DNA from: Lamellibrachia satsuma
Lineage: Eukaryota > Annelida > Polychaeta > Sabellida > Siboglinidae
Length of the DNA stretch: 64,000 nt
NCBI GenBank assembly: GCA_033239005.1
Contig: BSQZ01000079.1
Location: 2,162,501 to 2,226,500 of the forward strand
Reading direction: 5' to 3'
In this document: positions 43,779 to 55,272 of the stretch, piece after piece
How positions within the stretch are numbered: position 1 is the stretch's first letter
Layout: each line of letters opens with the position of its first letter
The notes under the pieces: generated by a model
Told to the model about the DNA's origin: nothing
The model's database searches: none
What the model saw: only the letters and a program-made list of their open reading frames with translations
Translations under genes and position numbers: made by a program

Positions 43779-44251
43779 GCCTAATTATCCAGAAAAAATA
43801 TGAAAACTACAACAAATACAATACAGTACTCATGCTGATTTCTTCCTTCAAGAAGCTGTAGTGGCCACCACACAACTGATAACTAGGAGGTACCTACCCA
43901 TGTTGCATCACAAACATAACATTGATAAAGTTGATCCTACATAAGCATTCTGCTCCACTCAGTTCAACCTGTTCAGTTGTAGGAGTGTGTGGAGCAACGG
44001 ACAGACGAGACATTAAAAGACCACCTAGTACGTATAAGTAACCAAAAGAGGTGCTGGCTGTGCTTTCCGTCTGAATTCGAGCTAATACAGCGGATCACAG
44101 TGGTGAACCTGTACGTAGATATCTACAAAGCTAGTGAGACTTTGCACTTCAAACTTTCATTCCGTGCCTATCAATCTATGTTGGCATCAATCGGTTTTTT
44201 ACTGACTTTTACACTGCGACTTCTCGACAAACTATATTATCGCTCGTTGCT

Positions 44252-45493
44252 ATGGCGACCAACGATGTTGTCGTCATTAACGAACTTTTATGTTTTTACA
44301 TTAATCGAATGGACGTTTTACCACGATCTATTCTTAACCGTATTATATTGGACAACTTTAACGATGAAGACATCTTAAGTGCCAAAGACACTTTACATTC
44401 ACATGTTTCTACCACTTTGAAAGATCGTCGGATTAAACGACAAGGGGCCGATAAAGCCAAACACAACGTTGACGACATTTCGAAAATCTTGGACGAAGTT
44501 GACCCTTACGCAATACCGATCTATGTCGTCCGTGATCTTGGCAAACTACCGACCATTGATTTTAATCATGTCGACATGTCTGCATTGTCACATGAAATCA
44601 CCATGTGCAAAAGCAAATTATATGACACTGAACTATCTCGTAAAACTCTTGTCGATTCAGTGTCTGAACTTTCTACGCAAATCACCGCTCTTGTGTCACC
44701 ACTGCTACCTGTACTTTCTTCACTGAACGTGACGCCAGCCGCAATGACTTCTGCTTCTACATCTTTTCCAAAACCTGCCATACGTGAGATGTCTCCGAAA
44801 TCTGCCGTATCTACTTCTTCAAAAGTTCGATCTGCCCCCAAGGCAACAGCTCCGTCGAACATGGTTACTATTTCTTCACGATCTGCCGTGTCTTCTTCTC
44901 CAATTATTTCTACACGATCTGCCGTATCGACCTCTCCAACTACTACTTCTTCACGATCCGCTGTGTCGACAAATGCAACTTCTTTTTCAAGACCCGCTGT
45001 GTCGACAACTACTTCTTCACGATCGGCTGTGTCGACCTCTGCAACTACTTCTTCACGATCCGATGTGTTGACAGCCACTCTGTCAACTACTACCGATTCT
45101 ACATCTATCACTGGTAGCACTACTTCGCCACAGTGGACAACAGTAATCTCCAAAAAGTCTCGCAACACTGTTAAACCACTGACATCTAATCGTAAGTCAC
45201 ACACCATGACCGCAGGAAACTCTTCCAAGTGTAGTCTTAAGTGTGCACCAGTGCAACTCATACCTGCGGAGTACTTCCTCACAGGATTACATGCTGACAC
45301 AACTTGTGAAGAATTATATACATACATGTCATCAACTTTGAGTTTGAAATGCTCATGTGAGCGATTACCAACCCGACACAACTCATATTCTTCTTTCAAG
45401 CTGTGTGTTGACATTCCTAAACCTAACTTGCTCTATGACGATGATCTCTGGCCTGCTGGAACAAAGATTGGACGGTATTTCCCACCTAGGTAA
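44252..45493 (+). CDS. LINE ORF1 protein
   Basis: Intact frame of 413 codons from ATG at 44252. The N-terminal part (LLCFYINRMDVLPRSILNRI, DPYAIPIYVVRDLGKLP) matches the ORF1 type seen in CR1-like LINEs of invertebrates. A heptad-like segment near residues 115-150 could form a coiled coil. Residues about 175-300 are a Ser/Thr/Ala-rich low-complexity region with repeated SRSAVST. The C-terminal part is more ordered (TGLHADTTCEELYTYM, then KLCVDIP) and resembles an RNA-recognition-like fold. ORF1 proteins bind element RNA. This is the best preserved part of the LINE. Confidence 0.75.
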   Translation: MATNDVVVINELLCFYINRMDVLPRSILNRIILDNFNDEDILSAKDTLHSHVSTTLKDRRIKRQGADKAKHNVDDISKILDEVDPYAIPIYVVRDLGKLPTIDFNHVDMSALSHEITMCKSKLYDTELSRKTLVDSVSELSTQITALVSPLLPVLSSLNVTPAAMTSASTSFPKPAIREMSPKSAVSTSSKVRSAPKATAPSNMVTISSRSAVSSSPIISTRSAVSTSPTTTSSRSAVSTNATSFSRPAVSTTTSSRSAVSTSATTSSRSDVLTATLSTTTDSTSITGSTTSPQWTTVISKKSRNTVKPLTSNRKSHTMTAGNSSKCSLKCAPVQLIPAEYFLTGLHADTTCEELYTYMSSTLSLKCSCERLPTRHNSYSSFKLCVDIPKPNLLYDDDLWPAGTKIGRYFPPR

Positions 45494-45499
45494 CACACA

Positions 45500-48178
45500 C
45501 TAACAGATTCAACACACTTATAGACTTTCCCCTCTGTATTGCTTCCTTTAACTCCAGAAGTATACGGAACAGTGCTTTTGACGTGGTTGACATCTTAAAC
45601 TCTTTAGATATACTTGCTGTGCAGGAACACTGGCTCTCTAAACAGAGCCTTTCTTTCCTTAATTCTGTTCACTCAGACATTAACACCAGAGGAATTACTT
45701 CCATTGATTACGGTGCTGGTTTGGGTGGACATCCTCATGGTGGACTCCGCTTTTTATGGAGGCGTTCACTCAACCCCTTTATTGAACCGTTGATTTATGT
45801 TGACGAGAAGAGACTCCTGGGTCTAAAAATTACCAGCTCTAACGCCACTATTCTACTTCTTAATGTCTATCTACCATATCAGACTGCTGACAATGCTGTT
45901 GAATATCTAGAAATTTTAGCCAAAATCCAGGCCATAAGCGATTCATTTGAATCAACCAATATATTCATCATTGGTGATTTTAATGCGGATATTAAGAACC
46001 CCAGTCTTTTTACTCCATTTCTCAATGCTTTTATAAACGACTGTCACCTTATCGCAAGTGACACATTGCTTCTCCCCTCTGATGCTTTTACATATGTTAG
46101 TGATGCGCACGGCTCAAGGAGCTGGCTCGACCACGTGTTCACCACCCACTCTAGTCACTCATCAATATCTGATATGGAAGTTAAATATGACTGTGTCTCT
46201 TCCGACCACTTACCTCTATGCTTTTCTATATATGTCAAGTTATTACCTTCCTCTGAAGCCACCATACAGGAGCAAATTCACGCACCTCATCCTGTGTGGG
46301 ATGCTGCCTCCCCCCAGGATCTCCATAACTATCATACACAAACCGGTTTGCTTTTATCTGCTATTGTTGTACCTTATGAGGTTTTAAGATGCACTAACCC
46401 TAATTGTAATGATGAAGCCCAATCTTTACAATGATATTATAAAATCACTTAAAGACGCTGCCAAGGTAATCCCTACTAAGGCTAACAACACGTCTTCTAA
46501 GTATACTGTTCTAGGATGGAATGACCTAGTTGTTCGTGGTGCTTCAGGTGTCGAAAATGTAAAGAATATGTGGCTTCATCATTACCAATCTGTACTTAAC
46601 TCTATATCTGGCTCTCCAGTCAACATCAAGAAGATTAACGAATACTGTAGCAATGTACAGCTTAATGTTCTAATGATTGTTAATGTTAAGGAAATTCAAG
46701 ATATAATACATGCAATGCCTGTAGGCAAAGCCCCAGGTTATGATAGTGTAACGAACATTTTAAATATGCGAAGGAAAAACTTCATGTTCTCATGTCACTT
46801 TTATATAGTAGCATGTTAATTCATGGTTTTTTACCGGATGCTATGATGATTACAATTATAGCCCCCATAATTAAAAATAAGGCAGGTGACCTGTCTGATA
46901 ACAACAACTACCGACCCATTGCTCTAGCCACAATTGCTAGTAAATTATTTGAATCCTTGATATTATCCAGGGTTTCTACCTTTTTATCTACATGTGTAAA
47001 CCAATTTGGATTTAAAAGCATCACTCAACTGAAATGCTCATATTTTATTAAAAGAACTCTTTCGACACTACATAGCGAATGGCTCATCTATGTATGTTAC
47101 CATGCTGGATGCCTCTAAGGCCTTTGACAAAGTCAATCATAGTAAGCTATTCACCAAACTAATTGACCGGGGATGTCCTTCTTTTATTGTTCGCATTCTT
47201 TATTACTGATACAGAACCCAGAAATTCACTGTCAGATGGTGTTGTAGCTTCTCAGAATTTTTTTACCGTTTCAAATGGTGTTAAGCAGGGTGGAATCCTT
47301 TCTCCACATCTTTTAAACGTTTACATGGATGACTTAAGTGTAAATTTTAATAAATTACAAATTGGCTGTCTTTATGCCAATGACCTTTGTGTTTTTTCAC
47401 CTAGTGTTGCGGGGTTGAGAAAACCCACCAATTGTTGTGCCAAGTATGGCAATATGTTTGATATAACGTACAATGCCAAAAAATCTGTCTGTATGGTTAT
47501 TGATAACAAACCTAGGGACAAGAAAAATATTCATCCTGTTGTTATCAATAACCATACACTACCTTACACTGAGAAATGTAAATACCTTGGCCATATTATA
47601 AACAATAATCTTACTGATGATGACGATATTGCTAGGCAGAAAAGATGTATCTATGCTCAGGCAAATGCTTTAGCCAGAAAATTTACTTATGCAACAATTT
47701 CATTAAAACAACTTTATTTAGTTCATACTGTGGTTCATTGTACACCTCAAGTCTTTGGTGTCATTTTAAAAAACAGAGTCTGAAAGGTATTACTGTCGCT
47801 TATAACAACAGTTTTAGAATTATACACAACCTGTCACCCCGCTGTAGTGCAAGCCATATGTTTGCTACTCATTATGTTAAATCCTTTAATGAACGTATTT
47901 GCTCATCAATTTTTAGCCTTTTATGCCGGTTGGAAAAATCTGACAATATACTTTTTGTGAATTATCTTCACACTTTTATTTATTATCAAAGTCCATTGAT
48001 TAAACATTGGATTGATCAATTGTATGCTTTTAATTCATGTTTGTACTTTTATACAAATATATTTTTATCCTTACTTATCTTATATTTTACTACACGCCAT
48101 GTATGTATATTTATATATATATATTTTTCGTACTACATGTACCTCTATTGTTCATCATGTGTGTATGTTTTTTTTTAA
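45500..48178 (+). pseudogene. LINE ORF2, APE endonuclease and reverse transcriptase, broken
   Basis: The endonuclease is intact through 46434: DILAVQEHWLS (catalytic Glu), IIGDFNADI, LDHVF and SSDHLPL with the catalytic His. The frame then shifts. RT blocks follow in several frames: VGKAPGYDSV, ITIIAPIIKNK with NYRPIALA, FDKVNHS, VKQGGILSPHLLNVYMDDL, and YANDLCVFSPS where active elements have YADD, so the first catalytic Asp is Asn. The C-terminal domain (AYNNSFRIIHNLSPRCSAS) is at about 47790-47860. At least four frameshifts are needed to join the parts. It is not active. Confidence 0.85.
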
Positions 48179-48245
48179 AACATGTATGTATTTATAACAT
48201 TATGGGCTCTTGCCTGAAATAAAAACATTATTATTATTATTATAG

Positions 48246-49290
48246 ACATCAGAAATCATAGCTATGTAACTACTGGACATTTAAACAAGTTTACTGCTGC
48301 TTTAAAAGTTAGTAGTTTTGCTAGGTTCTTTGTAGATATAATTGATGTACCCTATTCAAAAACCTAGGTGCACTACACTACAAGGTAATCAGCATTACAT
48401 ACAAATATACTGAGCAATGATCGGTACCATCGATGAGGTTTTACTCCAGTATAGTATTTGGGTGGTTTTTGAGCCACTGTACTGGATATGGAGTCTTTGT
48501 GATTGAAGCCAATGTCTGACGCTGACTTACAAAACAAAAAGGATGACTTACCCATAGGTGTATCCGGAGTGACTCTCATTAACGCACATATAAGCATCGG
48601 CCACAGGAGCAGTGGGTGAAAACAAATTGATCAGTTGCCTCTGTAAAACATCCACAGATCACACGTCACACGAAGACTGTTATGGGTGGTAGGTATAACT
48701 TCTGGGCAGACGGTGGTCTGATTGGCAATTGCTATACACCGTTGTGATCAACAGGGAGTGTCAACATCTATTTCTCAAAGACAAAGTATATTTATATGTA
48801 GCCCCCTAATATCGGCCAACCTACACAAGATGCAGATTTATGAATTCTGAATACGACACACTTCTCCTCAACCAAAACGGATGGTAAACTTGGGTATATT
48901 TATCAGTTTAGGGTTATGGTTAAGGACAGTTTAGACACAATTAATTAAAAGACGTACCAAAGATAAAATGTATTTTTATTTGGATGGATTAAAATAGGAT
49001 ACCAAAACAGACTTTTATAATGCCTGCGTAATATATATTTGCTAAATATATTAAAAAAACAGTCAACATACACAATGCTTTCTAACTTACTTATTTGATT
49101 AATTATATTTTATTACCATACAGATATATGTGGGACTCCAACAAAAACAGCGACATACCTTTGTCATAGAGATTGGCAACTTTGTGACATAGACAGAAAA
49201 GAGCGACATAATACCAGCGTCTTCCTGTCACTTGTCCCGTCATCCAGTGGCTGGTGACGCTTTGTCACATCATCTGCCAGGAAATGAAAT
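48246..49290. other. Gap with one candidate minus-strand exon
   Basis: Mostly AT-rich with no repeats or recognised proteins. The exon candidate at 48552-48640 is listed separately. Confidence 0.35.
48552..48640 (-). CDS. Candidate internal exon, minus strand, unknown protein
   Basis: On the minus strand an 89-bp open segment is bounded by a good acceptor (TTTTACAG before 48640) and a consensus donor (GGTAAGT after 48552). It reads LINLFSPTAPVADAY followed by MCVNESHSGYTYG, protein-like and outside any recognised transposon. No family was recognised and no neighbouring exons were found, so this is a suggestion only. Confidence 0.35.
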
Positions 49291-49292
49291 GT

Positions 49293-49473
49293 GGATTATA
49301 CCCCAAGCTCCAGACATGTGGATTATGCCCCCAGCTCCAGACATGGATTATACCCCAAGCTCCAGACATGTGGATTATGCCCTCAGCTCCAGACATGTGG
49401 ATTATGCCCTCAGCTCCAGACATGTGGATTATACCCCAAGCTCCAGACATGTGGATTATACCCCAAGCTCCAG
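49293..49473 (+). repeat. 27-bp minisatellite, left part (split by Harbinger)
   Basis: The unit TCCAGACATGTGGATTATAC plus CCCAAGC repeats about 6.5 times, with a shortened unit lacking ATGTG at about 49343. It stops at CAG where the Harbinger element begins and continues after 54944. The 27-bp unit is a multiple of 3 with no stops, so open frames appear in several frames on both strands. These are artefacts. Confidence 0.95.
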
Positions 49474-49668
49474 GGGCCGTATGCATGGACCGGGACTAAC
49501 CTCTTACGCCATAGCTTAACGCCTAGGCTATAGCGTAAACCCGTTAGTCGGTATGCACGAGCACTAGTTAGGCTCAATTTCTGGGGATTTCCCGAGTAGT
49601 CGCGACGTATCGCTGCGCCCAAGAACCACCAGGACTAACTCCTTAGTCCATAGCGCAACTCGTGAAAA

Positions 49669-50954
49669 ATGGCAGCCGTGATAGTTTGGCGGAGACGATT
49701 GAAGCGAAATCTTCGGCGAAATCGGATATTCCGGGATAGGAGGAATCTGCTAGAGATATTTAACGACACGAAATTGTATTCGAAGTTCAGATTTCGTCGC
49801 CACGATATTCTGAGGATTGTAGACGAGCTGAGGAATGATTTGGAATACCCAGTAACACGGCAAGGCTCCCTGCCGGCGGCATCCCAAGTGATGGTAGCAT
49901 TGCGTATATATGCCACAGGATGTTTCCAGAACTTGGTGGCGGAGACAATCAGCATTGACCAGTCCACAGCGTCGAGGACAATACATCGAGTGACCAACGC
50001 GTTGCTTCATGGAATGCACGATTGGGTGTGTCTGCCAACGCAACAAGTAGCTGACCAACAGAAGGTGAAATTCCTGCGGCTGGCAGGGTTTCCTAACGTG
50101 GTAGGGTGCATCGATGGTACCCACGTGCGAATACAGTCTCCCACAGCCAACGAACACGAATACGTCAACAGGAAGAATTTCCACTCGATCAACGTACAGG
50201 TAATGTGTAATTTATCAAGTATTTTCAGTTTGGTAAACAAAATATGCTACTGATTATGCGTGTGTGTGCGTGCGTGCGTTTGGTGGTGGAATATGACCAG
50301 AATATCACATTCTAACAAATACTTTTTGTTGCACTCAAATAACTGATTAAAATACAATAATTATTAAAGCCAAAGCAATACTTGTGAACGTATACGAATA
50401 CTTTATTAGTACTATTATAATACTAACACATTCAAGGATAAACTTTTGTTACTGAGGATAGAAAGTTATTGCTGACTGTTCAGTCCTCAAAAGCCTGTAA
50501 AAAAAGTTGCTGACATCCACACTGTTACAAAGTGTAACATTAAGTTTGCCTTCTATACAAATGAACTAATGTTCCTATCTTATTTGCCTTAGCTGCCTTA
50601 TTTACACTTGCACCTAGCTGACCACTTAATTGCAATTAGTAACAGCAGCCAACTGGCCACTGTATTGTTTAAAGGTTCCTCTGAGCTGATAAGAAAGGGT
50701 GCCTCTCTGTGGACATGGCATCACAAGAAGGGTTTTATTGCTTGAATGGCAGCTCAGCCATTCAAGTAAAGGCAACTGTTGCCAGTAAGATGCCACCAAC
50801 ATCAAGCAAACTGTCGTATTCATAACTAATCAAAGGAGGGCAGTGAAATAATTTGATCTTTCCACCTACAAAACGTTTCTGTAATGTTATGTTTGATATT
50901 ACCAATCTTTACAAATCGATACTTTATGTAAAAGCTTAACAGTGTCAATATTGG

Positions 50955-51003
<49 letters not shown>

Positions 51004-51799
51004 TTCAATTCCAAATTAACATGCTCAAGACCTTTTAAATATGATTGTTCACATTTGTTTATTTTAAATCCGAAATTGAATAACTACAATTAATGTTTAT
51101 TTAACTTCACCCTTGGTTGTTTTTGAACATTTCAAAATAAAACACACATTTTTTTCATGTACTACCTACATATTTAAATATATTTCAAAAACAAAGAAAA
51201 ACTACACTGATTCATGTTTATAAGCATGCACATTGAATGAGTGTCAACTTTCTCTGTTGTAGTTGATTTGTGACGCTGATATGCTGATAATCAACTGTGT
51301 AGCCAAGTGGCCCGGCTCAGTTCATGACGCCAGAATACTCAGGGAATCACCACTGTTTGACGCATTTGAGTTACACCAGAAGCCACTGACAGGGGTGTTT
51401 CTTGGCGACAGTGGCTATATGCTTCGAGACTGGCTGCTCACACCGATATTGAATCCACAGGATCGCCAGGAACGAGCATACACAGACGCCCACTGCATCA
51501 CGCGAAGCACTTTCGAACGATGCATTGGTGTGCTAAAACGTCGATGGCATTGCCTGCACAGTGAGATCCGCCTCACCCCAACGAAGGCATGCAAAGTTAT
51601 CTGTGCATGTGTGATGCTGCACAACCGTGCAACACGGCTCGGACTGCCACCACCAGCAGGGCATGACACGGACCCTCATCCAGAAGACAACCCCCCACCA
51701 GCCTACAGGGGCAATGCCCCCGCTGTGGCCGTCGAGCAGGTACGCACTGCTGCAGGGAAAGCAGCTAGAGATGCTGTTGTGAGAAATTACTTTGGATAA
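49669..51799 (+). CDS. Harbinger transposase (HARBI1-like, DDE_Tnp_4), two exons
   Basis: Exon 1 runs 49669-50199 and exon 2 51263-51799, joined in phase 0 through a consensus donor (CAGGTAATG) and acceptor (TCTCTGTTGTAG). The protein is 355 residues, typical for HARBI1-like transposases, with no stop. Exon 1 has a basic N-terminus, an HTH-like region (QVMVALRIYATG, SIDQSTASRTIHRV) and the first Asp in VVGCIDGTHV. Exon 2 carries WPGSVHDARIL (second Asp), FLGDSGYML, and RSTFERCIGVLKRRW (catalytic Glu). A C-terminal His/Pro-rich tail follows. All three catalytic residues are present, so the enzyme may be active. It would cut at CWG targets together with the Myb-like partner encoded on the other strand. 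Confidence 0.93.
50200..51262 (+). other. Intron of the Harbinger transposase
   Basis: A 1063-bp intron, AT-rich, with a (TA)n microsatellite at about 50957-50996 and no coding sequence recognised. Confidence 0.8.
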
Positions 51800-51874
51800 T
51801 AGCCTGACAGTGGGTAGGAGTCATCACTACAACATTTGAACTCATGTTTATGAACTGATACATGCATAATTCAC

Positions 51875-52135
51875 TTTACTGAAAGCAACTGTATATATCG
51901 TAACTGAAACATCAATATTATTACATGTATGATGTCTGTTAATAACATTGTAGGTGAAATACAAAATGACTAAAACTTGGTGGCATTTACTCTAACTTTA
52001 ATAGACATATTTAAAGTTAGAGTAAATACCACATACTTTTAATCCTCTTGCATTTCACCTACAATTTTACTGAAAAACACAATATGTCATATCATTGATG
52101 TGTCAATTACATTGTACAAAGTTGCTTTCAGTAAG
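51875..52135. repeat. Long imperfect inverted repeat between convergent Harbinger genes
   Basis: The left arm begins CACTTTACTGAAAGCAACT (51873) and the right arm ends AGTTGCTTTCAGTAAGTG (52138). The paired blocks GTAGGTGAAAT/ATTTCACCTAC and TTTACTCTAACTTTAA/TTAAAGTTAGAGTAAA nest inward, with a loop of about 9 bp. Arms are about 125 bp with gaps. It may act as a shared terminator or form a hairpin RNA, or be a palindromic element nested in Harbinger. Confidence 0.75.
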
Positions 52136-52139
52136 TGTT

Positions 52140-54590
52140 CATGCATGTAAAACTACTCGAGTTGGCAGTTCGCGTTGCAATTTACTAATCTGCAACTTCG
52201 TCTTCTCTTCCTGCAACTGCATCAGTTTGATTTTTTTTCGTTTTTGGCAATGTCTGATGCCAGCCACTTCTGGAAGAGAGCACTCTCCTCAGCGTCTGCT
52301 TCGGGCGCACGTCTCTTGTGTCGCTGTGCCGTCACCGCGGTGACCCCAGGAGTACGAATGGGAGTAGTCACAGAAACTGGAGTGGAGACGATCTCAGTGG
52401 CTTCAGTCATAGACGCAGGTCTCTTCTCCAGCATACTTGTCGATGCAGGTCTAGGTCTCATCTTCAATACACCTGTCGGTGCAGGTGTTGTCTTCAAAAC
52501 ACCTATCGGTGCATGTGTAATCTCCAATGCTGGTGTGACAGTGTGTGTAGCTGTCGATGTGGATTGTGCAGCTATTGTTGGCGGCTCCACAGGAATGAAC
52601 CAGCTCGGACCTGGCTGTGACGAAGGCCCCGGCAGTGGCACGGGGCAAAACAGATGATAACAAGTCTGGAATGCAAACACGTGTTCCTTTTTGTATGATG
52701 CCATTTGTAAACATGTGTCAAACTTTCCCTGTTTTGTTATCTATTTACATAATATGTGATGTTCATTTTAAACAGTTTATCATGATCATGTGAAACATGT
52801 GAAACAAATACAAATGAATATGTGCAAGTTATTCTGTCCAACAAAAAGATATGTTGATATAATTATTGTCTAGAATTAATTACATTTTAGGTTATAGTGA
52901 ATTTTAATGGTGGTTCATTGTGGAGGTGACACAGTGTGTGCCAACTGCCACAGGTCCTGTTATGTAACTTTACAGCTGTGCTGTTGTGTATTGGTACTCT
53001 TCTATCACTGCCATAGTTATATAATACCTGCCACTTTATGGTGGCTGCCTGTAACTTGAGTCCTCTCTCACTGAGCTAATTTATGATTCCTGCCTGTAAT
53101 GTGAATCTTTCACTATCTGGTTGGTGGAAGCAACCCTCAACTTGTACTAAGGAACCACATGTGGCAAATTTTCACACAAGCTATATGACATTGCTAATTT
53201 TTATATTTCAAATCAATTATTTATAATTAAGCTTGCTTACCCCAGGCTTCATCCACTTGCAGTCACTGACTAGCCGTCAGAAGTCTCCATGACAAAGCTG
53301 TCTGTTCCTTCCACTGAAACATTAAAAATTATGAGGTTTGTGAATATTATATATTGTGATTGTATTGTATTATGTTCATGTTGTGTACTTATATATAATA
53401 ATTTGTACAGTTTGAATATGTCAAATGCATTACAGTCCTGCATATAAGTTTTTCTTTCATAATATTGTTAATCGCACATTACAAATTTTAATATATGCAC
53501 TTCATTTGTCAATAAAAAAATAAAGTGATGTATCCCATTAATGCATTTGATTCAGTTCTATGGAAATGATAACAAAATGATAACTGTACTTTCATCACGA
53601 TTAAATACTAATATATTTATTAATGTATTTCTTAACCAAAATTAATTTTGTATTATAATTTATTCTATCAAGAGGTTTGAGTACATCTAACTAAGAACAC
53701 ACGATTATTTAATGATAACAGTTAACAAAATTTCACTGCAATCTGTTGTGTCGCAGAAAAAGTCGTGTAAATAAATTCACAGTTTTGGCTAGGAAATAAA
53801 GTCACAGCATTATTTTACAACAATTATTCGAAGACTATATATGTATATATACTAAATATAAAGTCTTGCATATTTCCACTGGTAATTAAACACAACAAAG
53901 TGTGATGCATTGTTAATACAAATATTCCAAAGAAACTATCAATCTCGCTCCTTTTTATTTATATTAGTACACAAGTAAAATTTATTAGTGACTTTTTAAC
54001 AAACTTTTGCACTGAATGTTTAGTCTTGTTTTGATGATTAAGATAACTATTCTACCTGAATGTACTTAATATTTCAACTTATATCACAGATACAAAGATC
54101 TATGTATTATATCTATTTAAAATTGTGATTTTTTCCCTGTGATTTCATTTCACGTGACTTTACTTACTACATTCGTTTCGATACCAGCCAACATGTCAAC
54201 GTGAAACTTGAAAGCACAAAACATTATGATAATATAAGTACAGTTTTAGAGTAGAGATGAAACAGCAACTCACCATCAATGCCTGCGGCCATGTCTGTTC
54301 TCTCGCCAATGATATTCATGATGATATCAGCGTATGGAGGCGGTCTGTTTGGTGGTCCGCCTCCCGTCTTTTTTTGATCGCGTACACTATTCAAAACCGT
54401 CGATTTCAAATCTTTCCATTTCTTTTTGATGTCATCCTCGGTACGTAGTGCCACACCAAACGCATTTACCTTGGCGGTGATTTCACGCCAAACTTCCTTT
54501 TTCTTCTTATTAGTCAGCGAACTTTGAAGTTTAGTCATAATAACAACTTTTTCATTTGCGATTCCTTCAATCAAACATAGGATTTCGTCC
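52140..54590 (-). CDS. Harbinger Myb/SANT-like protein, minus strand, two exons
   Basis: Exon 1 (54274 up to about 54590 and beyond) reads KPNFREDEILCLIE, EVWREITAK, IKKKWKDLKS, KTGGGPP and ends after GIDG at a donor (GGTGAGT), as in the gene at 32208. Exon 2 (about 52650 to 52140) is Pro/Thr-rich (ATHTVTPALE, repeated GVLK-TPAPTG) and ends RAPEADAEESALFQKWL. At an A8 run near 52240 the open frame stops at once, while the next frame continues into a coiled-coil-like QLQEEKTKLQISKLQRE, so a one-base indel is likely. No in-frame ATG is seen ahead of exon 1; the ATG at about 54650 is in another frame. The protein is expected to bind DNA and carry the transposase to the nucleus. Possibly damaged. 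Confidence 0.7.
52720..54220 (-). other. Intron of the Harbinger Myb gene
   Basis: About 1.5 kb of AT-rich sequence between the two minus-strand exons. No coding sequence or repeats recognised. Confidence 0.6.
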
Positions 54591-54943
54591 TCTCGGAAGT
54601 TAGGTTTCCTTTTTTCCCACCGCGCGCAGCTACTTCGACGACATCCATACTGATAATGAACGAAAGATAAACAAGAACAAGTGTCATATCGGACGCTTTG
54701 ACCAACCGCGCTTCACCTTTGACCCGTTGCGCGTGCGCAGTGCAATGGAATGTGTCGGGAATCCCTGGGGAATCCCTTCTACGTCTGGACTAGCGAGCCT
54801 AGTCTATAGACTAACTAGTCTGAGACTATCGATGCGCCCGGTTCATGCATCGCGACTAAATGTATCGCTAGTCTATAGCTTAGTTAGTTCGGACGTAGGA
54901 CTTAGTCTGAGACTACGCTACGCCCGGTCCATGCATACGGCCA

Positions 54944-55272
54944 CAGACATGTGGAGTATACCCCAAGCTCCAGACATGTGGATTATGCCCCCAGCTGCAG
55001 ACGTGGATTATGCCCCCAGCTCCAGACATGTGGATTATACCCCAAGCTGCAGACATGTGGATTATACCCCAATCTCCAGACATGTGGATTATACCCCAAG
55101 CTGCAGACATGTGGATTATACCCCAATCTCCAGACATGTGGATTATACCCCAAGCTGCAGACGTGGATTATGCCCCAGGCCAAGCTGCAGACATGTGGAT
55201 TATGCCCCAAGCTGCAGACATGTGGATTATACCCAAAGGCCAAGCTGCAGACATGTGGATTATACCCCAGGG
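54944..55272 (+). repeat. 27-bp minisatellite, right part
   Basis: Continuation of the 27-bp array interrupted by Harbinger, about 12 units. Variants here include AGCTGCAGACATG and CCAATCTCCAG units, and units extended by AGGCCA near 55180 and 55238. The right part is more diverse than the left. Confidence 0.95.

Larger units (their letters stand above)
43980..48245 (+). mobile_element. CR1/L2-like LINE, nearly full-length, decayed
   Basis: A 5' leader of about 270 bp is followed by ORF1 (44252), a region of endonuclease plus reverse transcriptase in several frames (about 45500-48180), an AATAAA at about 48219, and a terminal (ATT)5 run ending at about 48245. The short 3' simple-sequence tail instead of a long poly(A) fits CR1/L2-like LINEs. 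No target duplication was identified. Confidence 0.8.
49474..54943 (+). mobile_element. Complete PIF/Harbinger transposon
   Basis: Both ends are visible. The left is GGGCCGTATGCATGGACCGG and the right is its reverse complement (CCGGTCCATGCATACGGCCA), matching over about 19 bp except for the outermost base. CAG flanks both sides (49471-49473 and 54944-54946), the CWG-type 3-bp target duplication expected of Harbinger. Length is 5470 bp. It carries the usual gene pair, transposase on + and Myb/SANT-like protein on -, converging on a long inverted repeat at 51875-52135. Confidence 0.92.

Noticed and set aside
44566..45414. 282-codon minus-strand frame
   Set aside because: Antisense shadow of the Ser/Thr-rich LINE ORF1; no start context, splice sites or family similarity.
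48046..48222. Small hydrophobic 61-codon frames near a TATA run
   Set aside because: AT-rich 3' untranslated part of the LINE; composition alone gives Tyr/Ile/Phe-rich frames.
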